From: Peptostreptococcus porci
Lineage (GTDB): Bacteria > Bacillota > Clostridia > Peptostreptococcales > Peptostreptococcaceae
Reading direction: 5' to 3'
NCBI RefSeq assembly: GCF_009695815.1
Contig: NZ_VUNE01000001.1
Location: 310,001-374,000 of the forward strand
Length of the DNA: 64,000 bases
Notes under the pieces: model-generated
The model's input: only the letters and a program-made list of their open reading frames with translations
Databases searched by the model: none
Told to the model about the DNA's origin: nothing
Made by a program: the position numbers and the translations under genes
In this document: positions 1-8,016 of the stretch, piece by piece
How positions within the stretch are numbered: the stretch's first letter is position 1
How the letters are laid out: each line of letters opens with the position of its first letter

Positions 1-2
1 GA

Positions 3-509
3 ATAATTGATGCTGAATATATGAACAGTCGTTTTGAAAAATATAAAAAGGCACTTTATGGAGATGAAATATCTGAATCACTAAAGGAAAAATATTTAGA
101 AGAATTACATAAATCATTTGCAACACTGAATCAAGAAGAGCAAAAATATGCTAATATTTTTATACATGATCTACAAAGAGGTAGTATTTTTGTAGATGAA
201 GGAATAACCTTAAGAGAGTATATAACTGAGTATCAATTTAAAGCAAAGAATGATCAAATACATCGTTTTGCAGACTTGATAGGTTTAAACGAAGAAAAAC
301 TCAGGGCTATGATGGATTTGAAATTAACAGAAGCGAATATTAATGAATTTGGGAGATTGGATGAATTAAAGAGCACAATTGATAAATCGAAAGCTAAGGC
401 GTATTTTGAAAGAAAAGAAGGAGTGAAACTTAATCCCCCAAAAGTAAATATTAGGATTGATAAAATTGTTCGTGAGTTTGTCTTAAAGGGTGGTTTTGAA
501 ATTGATTAA
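3..509 (+). CDS. hsdR: Type I restriction enzyme R subunit, C-terminal part (5' end outside window)
   Basis: The reading frame is already open at the first bases of the window and continues without a start, so this is the 3' end of a longer gene. The roughly 169 visible residues resemble the helical C-terminal region of HsdR, the motor/nuclease subunit of type I restriction-modification enzymes, which binds the HsdM-HsdS core; the stretch around LRAMMDLKLTEANINEFGRL and the terminal basic segment ending in a short hydrophobic tail fit that region. The ATPase and nuclease domains would lie upstream. The recombinase gene that follows at 659 is a common partner of phase-variable type I loci. The family call rests on pattern recognition of a short C-terminal piece and is fairly, not fully, secure. 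Confidence 0.75.
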   Translation: MIDAEYMNSRFEKYKKALYGDEISESLKEKYLEELHKSFATLNQEEQKYANIFIHDLQRGSIFVDEGITLREYITEYQFKAKNDQIHRFADLIGLNEEKLRAMMDLKLTEANINEFGRLDELKSTIDKSKAKAYFERKEGVKLNPPKVNIRIDKIVREFVLKGGFEID

Positions 510-620
510 ATAGTTTAGTATTCGTCAAATAGTTTAATATATGTTAGATATGCTAATATTTATTAATAATTGCTAAAAGAGTCAAGGATTTTCATTGGCT
601 CTTTTACTTTATTATTTTGG

Positions 621-636
621 ATCAACGTAAGTCATT
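621..636 (+). repeat. Left copy of 16-bp inverted repeat flanking the recombinase gene
   Basis: ATCAACGTAAGTCATT. Its reverse complement occurs at 1598-1613 with one mismatch (15 of 16; the first 11 bases are identical). The two copies enclose the integrase gene and nothing else, which suggests recombination sites or ends of an invertible cassette. Confidence 0.6.
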
Positions 637-658
637 TTGTATAAAAGGGAGGAAAAAA

Positions 659-1588
659 ATGGAAAGAAATAACGAAAAAACAGAATTATTATGCGAGTAT
701 TATGCAAAATGGATTTCAGTATATAAGGTAGGAGCGATAAGAGACGTTACATTGAATAAGTATAAGATGACTCAAAAATGGTTGACAAAACTCGTTCCGA
801 ATCTGAAACTATCGGAGCTCAATAGAATTTCGTATCAGCAATTATTAAACGACTATGCAGCGACTCATGAAAGACAAACAACGATGGATTTTCATCATCA
901 ACTAAAAGGGGCTATTTTAGATGCCGTTGATGAGGGATTAATTGAACGAGATCCGACTAGAAAAGCGATTATCAAAGGGAAAACTCCAAGTGAAAACAAA
1001 AAGATTAAGTATTTGAACCAGTTTGAGCTACATACCCTTATCTCAACATTAAATCTGTCTTCTGACATTTCATGGGATTGGTTTATTCTACTTGTTGCTA
1101 AAACTGGTTTGAGATTTTCTGAGGCATTGGCTCTAACACCAAAAGACTTTGATTTTTCTCATCAATCGATTTCGGTAACTAAGACATGGAACTATAAAGG
1201 TGACGGTGGATTTCAACCTACAAAGAATAAATCCTCTGTAAGAAAAGTCCAAATTGATTGGCAAATGGTGATTAAGTTTTCTGAATTGATTAAAGGATTG
1301 CCGGAAAATGAACCTATATTTATTAAAGGAAAAGTGTATAATTCAACAGTGAATGACATTTTAAGCAGGTATTGCAAAAAAGCGAATGTACCTGTAATTT
1401 CGGTTCATGGGTTGAGACATACTCATGCCTCTATTTTATTGTTTGCGGGCGTATCTATTGCAAGTGTTGCGAGGAGACTCGGACACTCAAGCATGAATAC
1501 AACTCAAAAAACATATCTTCATATTATTCAAGAATTGGAAAATAGAGATATAGATTTAGTGATGCGTTCGTTATCTGTATTGAATTAG
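659..1588 (+). CDS. Tyrosine recombinase (phage-type integrase) next to type I restriction gene
   Basis: A 309-residue tyrosine recombinase. The start is the ATG at 659 behind the purine-rich GGGAGG site; an upstream in-frame TTG at 617 lacks one. The N-terminal half (about 10-110) is a SAM-like core-binding domain and the C-terminal half (about 120-300) the catalytic domain. Visible catalytic residues are Arg152 (TGLRFSEAL), Lys191, His250 and Arg253 (HGLRHTHAS), His276 (LGHSS) and the nucleophile Tyr286 (TYLH), so the enzyme looks intact. Integrases of this size beside hsdR/hsdS usually invert or shuffle hsdS specificity segments. Here a 16-bp inverted repeat brackets the gene itself. No excisionase gene is adjacent. 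Function as an hsdS invertase is an inference from position. Confidence 0.85.
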   Translation: MERNNEKTELLCEYYAKWISVYKVGAIRDVTLNKYKMTQKWLTKLVPNLKLSELNRISYQQLLNDYAATHERQTTMDFHHQLKGAILDAVDEGLIERDPTRKAIIKGKTPSENKKIKYLNQFELHTLISTLNLSSDISWDWFILLVAKTGLRFSEALALTPKDFDFSHQSISVTKTWNYKGDGGFQPTKNKSSVRKVQIDWQMVIKFSELIKGLPENEPIFIKGKVYNSTVNDILSRYCKKANVPVISVHGLRHTHASILLFAGVSIASVARRLGHSSMNTTQKTYLHIIQELENRDIDLVMRSLSVLN

Positions 1589-1597
1589 TAAGGATTT

Positions 1598-1613
1598 AAT
1601 GGCTTACGTTGAT
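1598..1613 (-). repeat. Right copy of 16-bp inverted repeat flanking the recombinase gene
   Basis: AATGGCTTACGTTGAT, the inverted partner of 621-636 with 15 of 16 matching positions. It begins 9 bases after the recombinase stop codon. Confidence 0.6.
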
Positions 1614-1639
1614 TTTATTGAGTATAGGAGGGAAATTAA

Positions 1640-2014
1640 TTGAAATATAGAATATTAACTTTAGATGACAAAACTGGTGTTGTTCGGATAGAAGACGAGT
1701 CTGTTATGATATCTGATGAACAGTCATTTTTAGATGTATTTATGACAGTTTATTATGAAACAGGGGAAAATAGATTTATAATAGGCAAAGACAACCTAAC
1801 AGAAGATTTCTTTAATCTAAGTAATAAAATTGCAGGTAGTATTCTGCAAAAGGTAATAAATTATAAAATGAAGTTAGCAATTATTGGAGATTTTTCAAAG
1901 TACGAAAGTAATGCGTTAAAAAACTTTATGTATGAGTGTAACGAAGGAAATGATATATTTTTTGTTGATAGCGAAGACAGTGCATTAAAAAAGTTAAATA
2001 TGAATTCTAAATAG
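1640..2014 (+). CDS. DUF4180 family protein
   Basis: A 124-residue protein starting at a TTG placed correctly after AGGAGGG. The pattern of a short beta-rich N-terminus, a central IGKDN segment, then LAIIGDFSKYES, LKNFMYECN and FFVDSEDSAL matches the DUF4180 family, whose biochemical role is unknown. Members are usually encoded singly near regulators or mobile DNA. There is no signal peptide or membrane segment, so it is probably cytoplasmic. It lies between the recombinase and the interrupted fic gene and shares the AT-rich composition of the host DNA. The family assignment is from recognition of the C-terminal motifs. Confidence 0.7.
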   Translation: MKYRILTLDDKTGVVRIEDESVMISDEQSFLDVFMTVYYETGENRFIIGKDNLTEDFFNLSNKIAGSILQKVINYKMKLAIIGDFSKYESNALKNFMYECNEGNDIFFVDSEDSALKKLNMNSK

Positions 2015-2142
2015 AAATTATTCCATACATAAGAGTTTGTTCTATAAAATAACATTATTCCGATAAATAACATATGTTATTCCTATTTAGTTGGTTTTAT
2101 TCCGAAAATATGGTATGATATTAAAGACTGGAGGGATAATTT

Positions 2143-2865
2143 ATGTATATTACAGTGAAACAAGCGGCTGAAAAATGGGGCATTTCTGATAGAAGAGTAA
2201 GGATTTTATGTTCAGAAGGGAAAATTTCTGGTGCATATCAAGAAGGAAGGGCTTGGAAAATACCATACGATGCAACAAAGCCAACTGATGGAAGGTATAA
2301 AAATAAGGAATCGCTTATTCCAATCATAGAAGATAAATTAGAAGTTCTTGGAAAAAGAAGACCTTTAACAGAAGGAGAGTCGGAGAGATTAAATGAAGAA
2401 TTCCTAACAGAATATACCTATAACTCAAATGCAATAGAAGGCAATACATTGACTTTACGAGAGACAGACATGGTTCTTAGAGGACTTACTATTGACAAGA
2501 AATCATTGAAGGAGCATTTGGAGGTAATTGGACACAAAGAAGCTTTTGATTATGTAAGACAGCTTGTTAGTGAAAATGCCCAAATATCTGAAAAGGTAAT
2601 AAAGGATATCCACTATTTAGTTTTGGCTGATAAAAAAGAGGATAGAGGCATATATAGAAGAGTTCCTGTTCGAATCATGGGGGCAGCACATGAACCTGTA
2701 CAGCCATATTTGATTATTCCTAAGATGAAAGAATTACTGGAACAATATAAAAACAGCAAGGAAGATATTGTGACTAAGCTTGCCCGTTTTCATATCGAAT
2801 TTGAAGGTATACATCCTTTTATTGATGGAAATGTACCATCAAGACACCTGCTAAGAACCGCATAA
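2143..2865 (+). pseudogene. fic: fic gene, 5' part, interrupted by the conjugative element
   Basis: Encodes the first 230 residues of a Fic-domain protein. An N-terminal excisionase/MerR-like helix-turn-helix (about 1-45) precedes the Fic fold. The inhibitory helix motif S-x-x-x-E-G is seen at Ser95-Glu99 (SNAIEG), so it belongs to the class regulated by an N-terminal inhibitory segment. The catalytic motif starts at His224 (HPFIDGN) but the frame then enters the element at base 2834 and ends after ten foreign residues at 2865, losing the conserved arginine. Fic enzymes transfer AMP or related groups to target proteins. The missing 3' part is at 20842-21047; joining the two gives a perfect 298-codon frame. 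The truncated product should be inactive while the element is present. Confidence 0.92.
2823..2833 (+). repeat. Left 11-bp direct repeat of element (attL core)
   Basis: TGATGGAAATG, repeated exactly at 20831-20841. It contains a GA dinucleotide, the crossover dinucleotide reported for TndX. It encodes the D-G-N part of the Fic catalytic motif. Confidence 0.85.
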
Positions 2866-2921
2866 CAGCAGGCAAACAACTTCATATCAAAATTTAAAAT
2901 TGAATAAATACATATAAAGAG

Positions 2922-2951
2922 CCATTTGATTTTTCATATCAAGTGGTTTTT
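2922..2951 (+). terminator. Rho-independent terminator at left end of element
   Basis: Arms CCATTTGAT and ATCAAGTGG (8 of 9 paired) around a 7-base loop, followed by TTTTT. Confidence 0.6.
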
Positions 2952-2968
2952 GTTATGTATATGGAGCA

Positions 2969-3014
2969 AGACGCTTACTAATTCCATTATGGGAAATAGG
3001 AGCGTCTATTTTTT
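2969..3014 (+). terminator. Terminator-like hairpin before orf23
   Basis: Outer arms AGACGCT (2969-2975) and AGCGTCT (3001-3007) with a smaller TTCC/GGAA inner stem, followed by a T run. Confidence 0.45.
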
Positions 3015-3134
3015 TACCCAATTTTGAAAGGACGTGATACCACGAAAGCAAAAAATCAAGGTCGTTCCCCACCCAATAGACCATCAAACAAATTAGATTC
3101 ATGAAACCATTAAACAGAAAGGATAGGTAAAAAT

Positions 3135-3449
3135 ATGGAACTTAAATTTGTCATTCCCAACATGGAAAAAACATTCGGAAACTTAGAATTTGCTGGCGAG
3201 GATAAAATCGTACAGCGAAGAATCAACGGACAGCTTACTATCTTATCAAGAAGCTATAACCTCTATTCAGATGTTCAAAGAGCAGATGATATTGTGGTGG
3301 TACTTCCTGCTGAAGCTGGCGAAAAACATTTCAGTTTTGAAGAAAAAGTAAAGCTCGTCAATCCACGTATTACTGCCGAGGGCTACAAAATCGGTACTCG
3401 TGGCTTTACGAACTACATCTTAGAAGCTGACGACATGATTAAGGAATAG
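3135..3449 (+). CDS. Tn916 Orf23, DUF961 / HelP-like protein
   Basis: A 104-residue cytoplasmic protein of the DUF961 (YdcP) family. In ICEBs1 the homologue HelP is a helicase processivity factor needed for rolling-circle replication of the element, and Orf22 and Orf23 of Tn916 are its homologues. Here the order orf23-orf22-orf21-orf20 is kept. RFs: ATG at 3135 behind AGAAAGGA. It shares the core pattern K(A/S)-x-VQR with Orf22 downstream, consistent with an ancient duplication. It probably forms the first gene of the processing operon of the element. Confidence 0.9.
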   Translation: MELKFVIPNMEKTFGNLEFAGEDKIVQRRINGQLTILSRSYNLYSDVQRADDIVVVLPAEAGEKHFSFEEKVKLVNPRITAEGYKIGTRGFTNYILEADDMIKE

Positions 3450-3470
3450 AAAGAAAGAGAGGAAAACATT

Positions 3471-3857
3471 ATGAGATTAGCCAATGGCATTGTTTTAGAA
3501 AAAGACGCTACGTTTGGGGAATTAAAGTTCTCTGCACTCCGACGTGAAGTAAGAATCCAAAATGAAGACGGGTCGGTATCAGATGAAATCAAAGAGCGTA
3601 CCTATGACCTTAAATCCAAAGGACAAGGACGTATGATTCAAGTGAGTATTCCTGCCAGTGTTCCACTGAAAGAGTTTGACTATAACGCACGAGTGGAGCT
3701 TATCAATCCTGTTGCTGATACGGTGGCTACTGCTACTTTTCAAGGGGCAGATGTGGACTGGTATATCAAGGCTGACGATATTGTGCTAACAAAGGATTCT
3801 AATTCCTTTAGAACACAACCTCAACCAAAGAAAGAACCTGTTATAGATAAACAGTAG
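3471..3857 (+). CDS. Tn916 Orf22, DUF961 / HelP-like protein
   Basis: A 128-residue second DUF961 family protein, 21 bases after orf23 and with its own AGAGAGGA site. The family (YdcP/HelP) stimulates unwinding by the host helicase PcrA during rolling-circle replication and transfer of the single strand. The core (about 1-108) contains FGELKFSALRREV and DYNARVELINPVADT; the last 20 residues form a polar proline- and lysine-rich tail. Cytoplasmic, no signal sequence. Intact by length and gene order. Confidence 0.9.
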   Translation: MRLANGIVLEKDATFGELKFSALRREVRIQNEDGSVSDEIKERTYDLKSKGQGRMIQVSIPASVPLKEFDYNARVELINPVADTVATATFQGADVDWYIKADDIVLTKDSNSFRTQPQPKKEPVIDKQ

Positions 3858-3890
3858 CACTTCCGTTAGAGAGAAAGGAGGATTTTACCC

Positions 3891-5276
3891 ATGAAACAGC
3901 GTGGTAAAAGGATTCGCCCATCGGATAAAGATTTAGTCTTTCATTTTACGATTGCTTCACTTCTGCCTGTTTTCCTGCTGGTTGTCGGACTGTTTCATGT
4001 GAAGACAATCCAGCAGATCAACTGGCAGGATTTAGACCTACTACAAGTAGATAAGATTGACATTCCCTATTTAGTTATCAGTTTCAGTGTCGCAATTCTT
4101 GTTTGCTTGTTAGGTGCTTTTATATTCAGAAGATACAAGTACGATATGTTCAAACAGCTACAGCACCGTCAAAAGCTGGCGAAGATGATTCTTGAAAACA
4201 AGTGGTATGAATCAGAACAAGTCAAAACTGATGGTTTCTTCAAGGATAGTACCAGTCGGACAAAGGAAAAGATAACCTACTTTCCCAAAATGTATTATCG
4301 CCTTAAAGATGGCTTGATAAGTATACGTGTTGAAATCATGCTGGGGAAATATCAAGACCAGCTCTTACACTTGGAAAAGAAGCTGGAAAGTGGCTTGTAC
4401 TGTGAGCTGACCGACAAGGAGCTAAAGGATTCTTATGTAGAATATACCTTGCTCTATGACACCATAGCCAATCGACTTTCCATTGATGAAGTACAAGCCA
4501 AAGATGGCAAGTTACGCTTAATGACGAATGTCTGGTGGGAATATGACAAACTCCCTCACATGCTGATTGCTGGGGGAACTGGTGGCGGTAAGACCTACTT
4601 CATTTTGACACTGATTGAAGCTCTACTTCATACCAATTCAAAACTGACTATCCTTGACCCAAAGAATGCTGATCTTGCAGACTTAGGCTCTGTGATGGGA
4701 AATGTCTACTACAGGAAAGACGATATGCTTTCCTGCATTGACCGTTTCTATGATGAAATGATGAAACGCAGTGAAGTTATGAAAAAGATGGAAAACTACA
4801 AGACAGGCGAAAACTATGCTTACTTAGGATTGCCAGCTCATTTTCTTATCTTTGATGAATATGTGGCTTTTATGGAAATGCTGGGAACAAAGGAAAATAC
4901 CGCAGTGCTTAACAAGCTCAAACAGATTGTTATGTTAGGTCGTCAAGCTGGATTCTTTCTGATACTGGCTTGTCAAAGACCCGACGCAAAATATTTAGGC
5001 GACGGAATCAGAGACCAGTTTAATTTTAGAGTGGCTTTAGGTCGTATGTCTGAAATGGGCTATGGCATGATGTTTGGAAGTGACGTACAGAAAGACTTTT
5101 TCCTAAAGCAGATTAAAGGACGTGGTTATGTTGATGTTGGAACAAGTGTCATCTCTGAATTTTATACTCCCCTTGTACCTAAAGGACATGATTTCTTAGA
5201 GGAAATAAAAAGGTTATCCCACAGCAAACAGGACACGCAGGCGACGTGCGAAGCGGAAGTCGCAGGTGTGGACTAA
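3891..5276 (+). CDS. Coupling protein, FtsK/SpoIIIE-type ATPase (Tn916 Orf21, TcpA)
   Basis: A 461-residue membrane ATPase that links the relaxosome to the transfer channel. Two N-terminal membrane segments (about 20-38 and 62-84) are followed by a cytoplasmic domain. Walker A is GGTGGGKT near residue 229 and the Walker B-like stretch is HFLIFDEYVAF near 320; the DQFNFRVALGR segment is typical of FtsK/HerA motors. The ATG at 3891 follows GAAAGGAGG. The homologue in ICEBs1 is ConQ. The oriT region lies immediately downstream. Full length for the family. Confidence 0.93.
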   Translation: MKQRGKRIRPSDKDLVFHFTIASLLPVFLLVVGLFHVKTIQQINWQDLDLLQVDKIDIPYLVISFSVAILVCLLGAFIFRRYKYDMFKQLQHRQKLAKMILENKWYESEQVKTDGFFKDSTSRTKEKITYFPKMYYRLKDGLISIRVEIMLGKYQDQLLHLEKKLESGLYCELTDKELKDSYVEYTLLYDTIANRLSIDEVQAKDGKLRLMTNVWWEYDKLPHMLIAGGTGGGKTYFILTLIEALLHTNSKLTILDPKNADLADLGSVMGNVYYRKDDMLSCIDRFYDEMMKRSEVMKKMENYKTGENYAYLGLPAHFLIFDEYVAFMEMLGTKENTAVLNKLKQIVMLGRQAGFFLILACQRPDAKYLGDGIRDQFNFRVALGRMSEMGYGMMFGSDVQKDFFLKQIKGRGYVDVGTSVISEFYTPLVPKGHDFLEEIKRLSHSKQDTQATCEAEVAGVD

Positions 5277-5283
5277 TCTTGCT

Positions 5284-5443
5284 GGCTGGTGTGGCGACAG
5301 CCACGCCAGCACTTAACCCCCCGTATCTAACAGGGGGGTACAAATCGACAGGAAACAGGCAAAAAAATAGTAGAAAATCCTTTGGTTACAAGGGATTTAG
5401 AAAATTTCGGTGTATGTCAAATGAGCTTTAAAAGTTGACATAC
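5284..5443 (+). other. oriT: Probable origin of transfer (oriT) with stacked inverted repeats
   Basis: In Tn916 oriT lies between orf21 and orf20, and the same interval here holds four hairpins: CTGG.GTGGC/GCCAC.CCAG (about 5284-5310), six C and six G (5317-5322 and 5333-5338), an AAATCC/GGATTT pair (5375-5397), and GTATGTCAA/TTGACATAC (5412-5420 and 5435-5443). The last one overlaps the first possible start codon of the relaxase gene. The exact nick site cannot be read from sequence alone. Confidence 0.75.
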
Positions 5444-6658
5444 GCCTTTTTGATTGGAGGAATTTCACTGAATGAACAAACTTGGGTACAGCATTTAAAG
5501 GAAAAACGCTTATCTTATGGACTTTCTCAAAACCGACTGGCTATTGCTACAGGCATTACAAGGCAATATCTTAGCGACATTGAAACTGGCAAGGTCAAGC
5601 CATCAGACGAATTACAACTGGCACTTTTAGAAACGCTGGAACGCTTCAATCCCGACGCTCCCCTTGAAATGCTCTTTGACTATGTAAGGATTCGGTTTCC
5701 AACAACAGACGTACAGCATGTGGTCGAGGACGTTTTACGATTGAAACTTTCCTATATGCTCCATGAAGACTATGGCTTCTATTCCTATACCGAACATTAT
5801 GCTTTAGGCAATATTTTCGTCCTATGCTCTCATGAGCTGGATAAAGGGGTTCTAGTGGAATTGAAAGGTCGTGGGTGCAGACAATTTGAAAGCTATCTCT
5901 TAGCACAACAAAGAAGCTGGTATGAGTTCTTTATGGACGCTTTGGTGGCTAGTGGCGTGATGAAACGCCTTGACCTTGCCATCAACGATAAAACAGGGAT
6001 TTTGAATATTCCCATACTGACGGAAAAATGCCGACAGGAAGAGTGTATTTCGGTGTTCCGCAGTTTCAAGAGCTATCGCAGTGGCGAACTGGTACGCAAA
6101 GATGAAAAGGAATGTATGGGAAACACACTTTATATCGGTTCATTACAAAGCGAAGTCTATTTCTGTATCTATGAAAAGGACTATGAGCAGTACAAGAAAA
6201 ATGATATTCCCATTGAAGACGCAGAGGTTAAAAACCGTTTTGAAATCCGACTAAAAAATGAGCGTGCCTATTATGCAGTACGTGATTTACTTGCCTATGA
6301 TAATCCAGAGCATACAGCTTTTAAGATTATCAATCGGTATATCCGCTTTGTGGATAAGGACGATTCAAAAGCACGTTCCGATTGGAAACTCAATGAAGAA
6401 TGGGCATGGTTTATTGGAAACAATCGTGAACGATTAAAACTAACCACAAAACCAGAGCCTTACTCTTTCCAAAGGACACTAAACTGGCTATCTCATCAAG
6501 TCGCCCCGACCTTAAAGGTTGCTATTACACTTGATGAAATTAACCAGACGCAGGTTGTGAAAGACATTCTCGACCATGCGAAACTGACAGACCGACACAA
6601 GCAGATTTTAAAGCAACAGTCGGTAAAAGAACAGGACGTGATAACGAACAAAAAATAA
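5435..6658 (+). CDS. mobT: MobT-family relaxase (Tn916 Orf20)
   Basis: Nicks oriT and leads the single strand into the recipient; homologue of NicK in ICEBs1. The protein has an N-terminal Cro/C1-type helix-turn-helix (about 25-75, LSYGLSQNRLAIATGITRQYLSDIE) and a Rep_trans (rolling-circle initiator) catalytic domain from about 90 to 390 with the conserved FVLCSHELDKGVLVELKGRG and RFEIRLKNERAY blocks. The start is uncertain: the frame opens at a TTG at 5435, but the only good ribosome site (GGAGG, 5455-5459) would serve the CTG at 5468, giving 396 residues. Length is normal for the family. Its start lies inside the oriT hairpin region, which may allow autoregulation. Confidence 0.92.
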   Translation: MTYAFLIGGISLNEQTWVQHLKEKRLSYGLSQNRLAIATGITRQYLSDIETGKVKPSDELQLALLETLERFNPDAPLEMLFDYVRIRFPTTDVQHVVEDVLRLKLSYMLHEDYGFYSYTEHYALGNIFVLCSHELDKGVLVELKGRGCRQFESYLLAQQRSWYEFFMDALVASGVMKRLDLAINDKTGILNIPILTEKCRQEECISVFRSFKSYRSGELVRKDEKECMGNTLYIGSLQSEVYFCIYEKDYEQYKKNDIPIEDAEVKNRFEIRLKNERAYYAVRDLLAYDNPEHTAFKIINRYIRFVDKDDSKARSDWKLNEEWAWFIGNNRERLKLTTKPEPYSFQRTLNWLSHQVAPTLKVAITLDEINQTQVVKDILDHAKLTDRHKQILKQQSVKEQDVITNKK

Positions 6659-6700
6659 CTTAAATACAAATTTACTGAATACAGAAAGGAGAACATTTTT

Positions 6701-6922
6701 ATGAATTTTGGACAAAACCTTTATAACTGGTTTCTATCAAATGCTCAATCACTGGTACTTTTAGCAATCGTTGTAATTGGCTTGTATCTTGGCTTCAAGC
6801 GTGAGTTTAGTAAACTGATTGGCTTTCTCATCATTGCGATTATTGCGGTGGGCTTGGTGTTCAACGCTGCTGGAGTAAAAGACATTTTATTAGAGCTATT
6901 TAATCGCATTATCGGTGCTTAA
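6701..6922 (+). CDS. Small membrane protein of transfer module (Tn916 Orf19)
   Basis: A 73-residue protein with two hydrophobic segments (about 17-34 and 40-60) separated by a basic GFKREFSK loop. It corresponds to Orf19 of Tn916 and resembles the small ConC-type membrane component of ICEBs1, though no enzymatic role is known. ATG at 6701 follows AGAAAGGAG. It sits between the relaxase and ardA. Confidence 0.85.
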   Translation: MNFGQNLYNWFLSNAQSLVLLAIVVIGLYLGFKREFSKLIGFLIIAIIAVGLVFNAAGVKDILLELFNRIIGA

Positions 6923-6936
6923 ATTAAACCGTTATT

Positions 6937-6971
6937 TTGTGGAATATAAGTGGTTTTCTTATGTTCCGCAA
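6937..6971 (+). other. Long hairpin between orf19 and ardA
   Basis: Fourteen-base arms (TTGTGGAATATAAG and CTTATGTTCCGCAA, 12 Watson-Crick positions plus wobble) around a 7-base loop. It could be a terminator lacking a T run, or part of a single-strand origin, which the Tn916 family is known to need; the sequence does not decide. Confidence 0.5.
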
Positions 6972-7038
6972 AAGAATGGCACACCAAACGAAGTGCGGTA
7001 GGGATTTTTGAATCTCTACACAGAAAGGACGTGAACAC

Positions 7039-7536
7039 ATGGACGATATGCAAGTCTATATTGCCAACTTAGGTAAATACAATGAAGGAGAATTAGTCGG
7101 TGCTTGGTTTACCTTTCCCATTGATTTTGAAGAAGTCAAAGAGAAAATCGGCTTGAATGATGAATACGAGGAATACGCCATTCACGATTATGAGTTACCC
7201 TTTACGGTTGACGAATACACTTCTATTGGCGAACTCAATCGCCTATGGGAAATGGTATCGGAGTTGCCAGAGGAACTACAATCCGAGCTATCTGCTCTGC
7301 TCACTCATTTTTCAAGTATTGAGGAACTAAGCGAACATCAAGAGGATATTATTATTCACTCGGATTGTGATGATATGGAAGATGTTGCCCGTTACTACAT
7401 TGAAGAAACTGGTGCTTTAGGCGAAGTACCAGCCAGTCTTCAAAACTATATTGATTACGAATCCTATGGTCGTGATTTAGAACTTTCGGGAACATTCATT
7501 TCTACCAATCATGGGATTTTTGAAATCACTCATTAA
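7039..7536 (+). CDS. ardA: ArdA antirestriction protein (Tn916 Orf18)
   Basis: A 165-residue, strongly acidic protein of the ArdA family. ArdA folds as an elongated DNA mimic and blocks type I restriction-modification enzymes in the recipient cell. Characteristic pieces are VYIANLGKYNEGELVGAWFTFP at the start and DYESYGRDLELSGTF near the end. Three small domains are expected; the length matches the Tn916 protein. ATG at 7039 follows GAAAGGACG. It is notable that the element sits only about 2.3 kb from a host hsdR gene, the kind of enzyme ArdA inhibits. Confidence 0.95.
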   Translation: MDDMQVYIANLGKYNEGELVGAWFTFPIDFEEVKEKIGLNDEYEEYAIHDYELPFTVDEYTSIGELNRLWEMVSELPEELQSELSALLTHFSSIEELSEHQEDIIIHSDCDDMEDVARYYIEETGALGEVPASLQNYIDYESYGRDLELSGTFISTNHGIFEITH

Positions 7537-7623
7537 GTCTGTCGGTACATTACTACTGGCAGAGTTTCTTGTTTGCGGGGTAGCTTAAACAGCTATCCCT
7601 ATTTTTATGAAAGGATTGATTCT

Positions 7624-8016
7624 ATGAAGAAAATACGAAGCTATACCAGTATTTGGTCTGTTGAGAAAGTGCTGTACTCCATAAACGATTTTAGACTTCC
7701 GTTTCCCATAACCTTTACGCAAATGACGTGGTTTGTCGTGTCACTGTTTGCGGTTATGATACTTGGCAACGTGCCACCTCTTTCCATGATTGAGGGAGCA
7801 TTTCTCAAATACTTTGGGATTCCTGTCGCTTTCACATGGTTTATGTCTACAAAAACCTTTGATGGTAAAAAGCCTTATGGATTTTTAAAGTCTGTCATTG
7901 CTTATGCACTGCGACCAAAGCTGACCTATGCAGGGAAAAAAGTAACCCTTGGCAGAAATCAGCCACAAGAAGCCATTACAGCAGTTAGGAGTGAATTTTA
8001 TGGCATATCCAATTAA
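7624..8016 (+). CDS. Conjugal transfer membrane protein TcpE (Tn916 Orf17)
   Basis: A 130-residue TcpE-family protein from the ATG at 7624 (site GAAAGGA). Two adjacent membrane segments lie at about 35-55 and 62-80; flanking parts are basic and cytoplasmic. The homologue ConD of ICEBs1 is a structural component of the type IV-like channel that anchors the VirB4 ATPase. It overlaps the next gene by 17 bases, so translation is probably coupled. Confidence 0.9.
   Translation: MKKIRSYTSIWSVEKVLYSINDFRLPFPITFTQMTWFVVSLFAVMILGNVPPLSMIEGAFLKYFGIPVAFTWFMSTKTFDGKKPYGFLKSVIAYALRPKLTYAGKKVTLGRNQPQEAITAVRSEFYGISN

Larger units (their letters stand above)
2834..3134 (+). other. Left end of element, non-coding leader
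   Basis: About 300 bases between the insertion point and the first element gene. It holds two terminator-like hairpins (2922-2951 and 2969-3014) that would block transcription entering from fic or leaving the circular form. A tiny reading frame from the GTG at 3034 and its shifted neighbour look like an orf24 remnant, but I cannot support translation. Confidence 0.5.
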
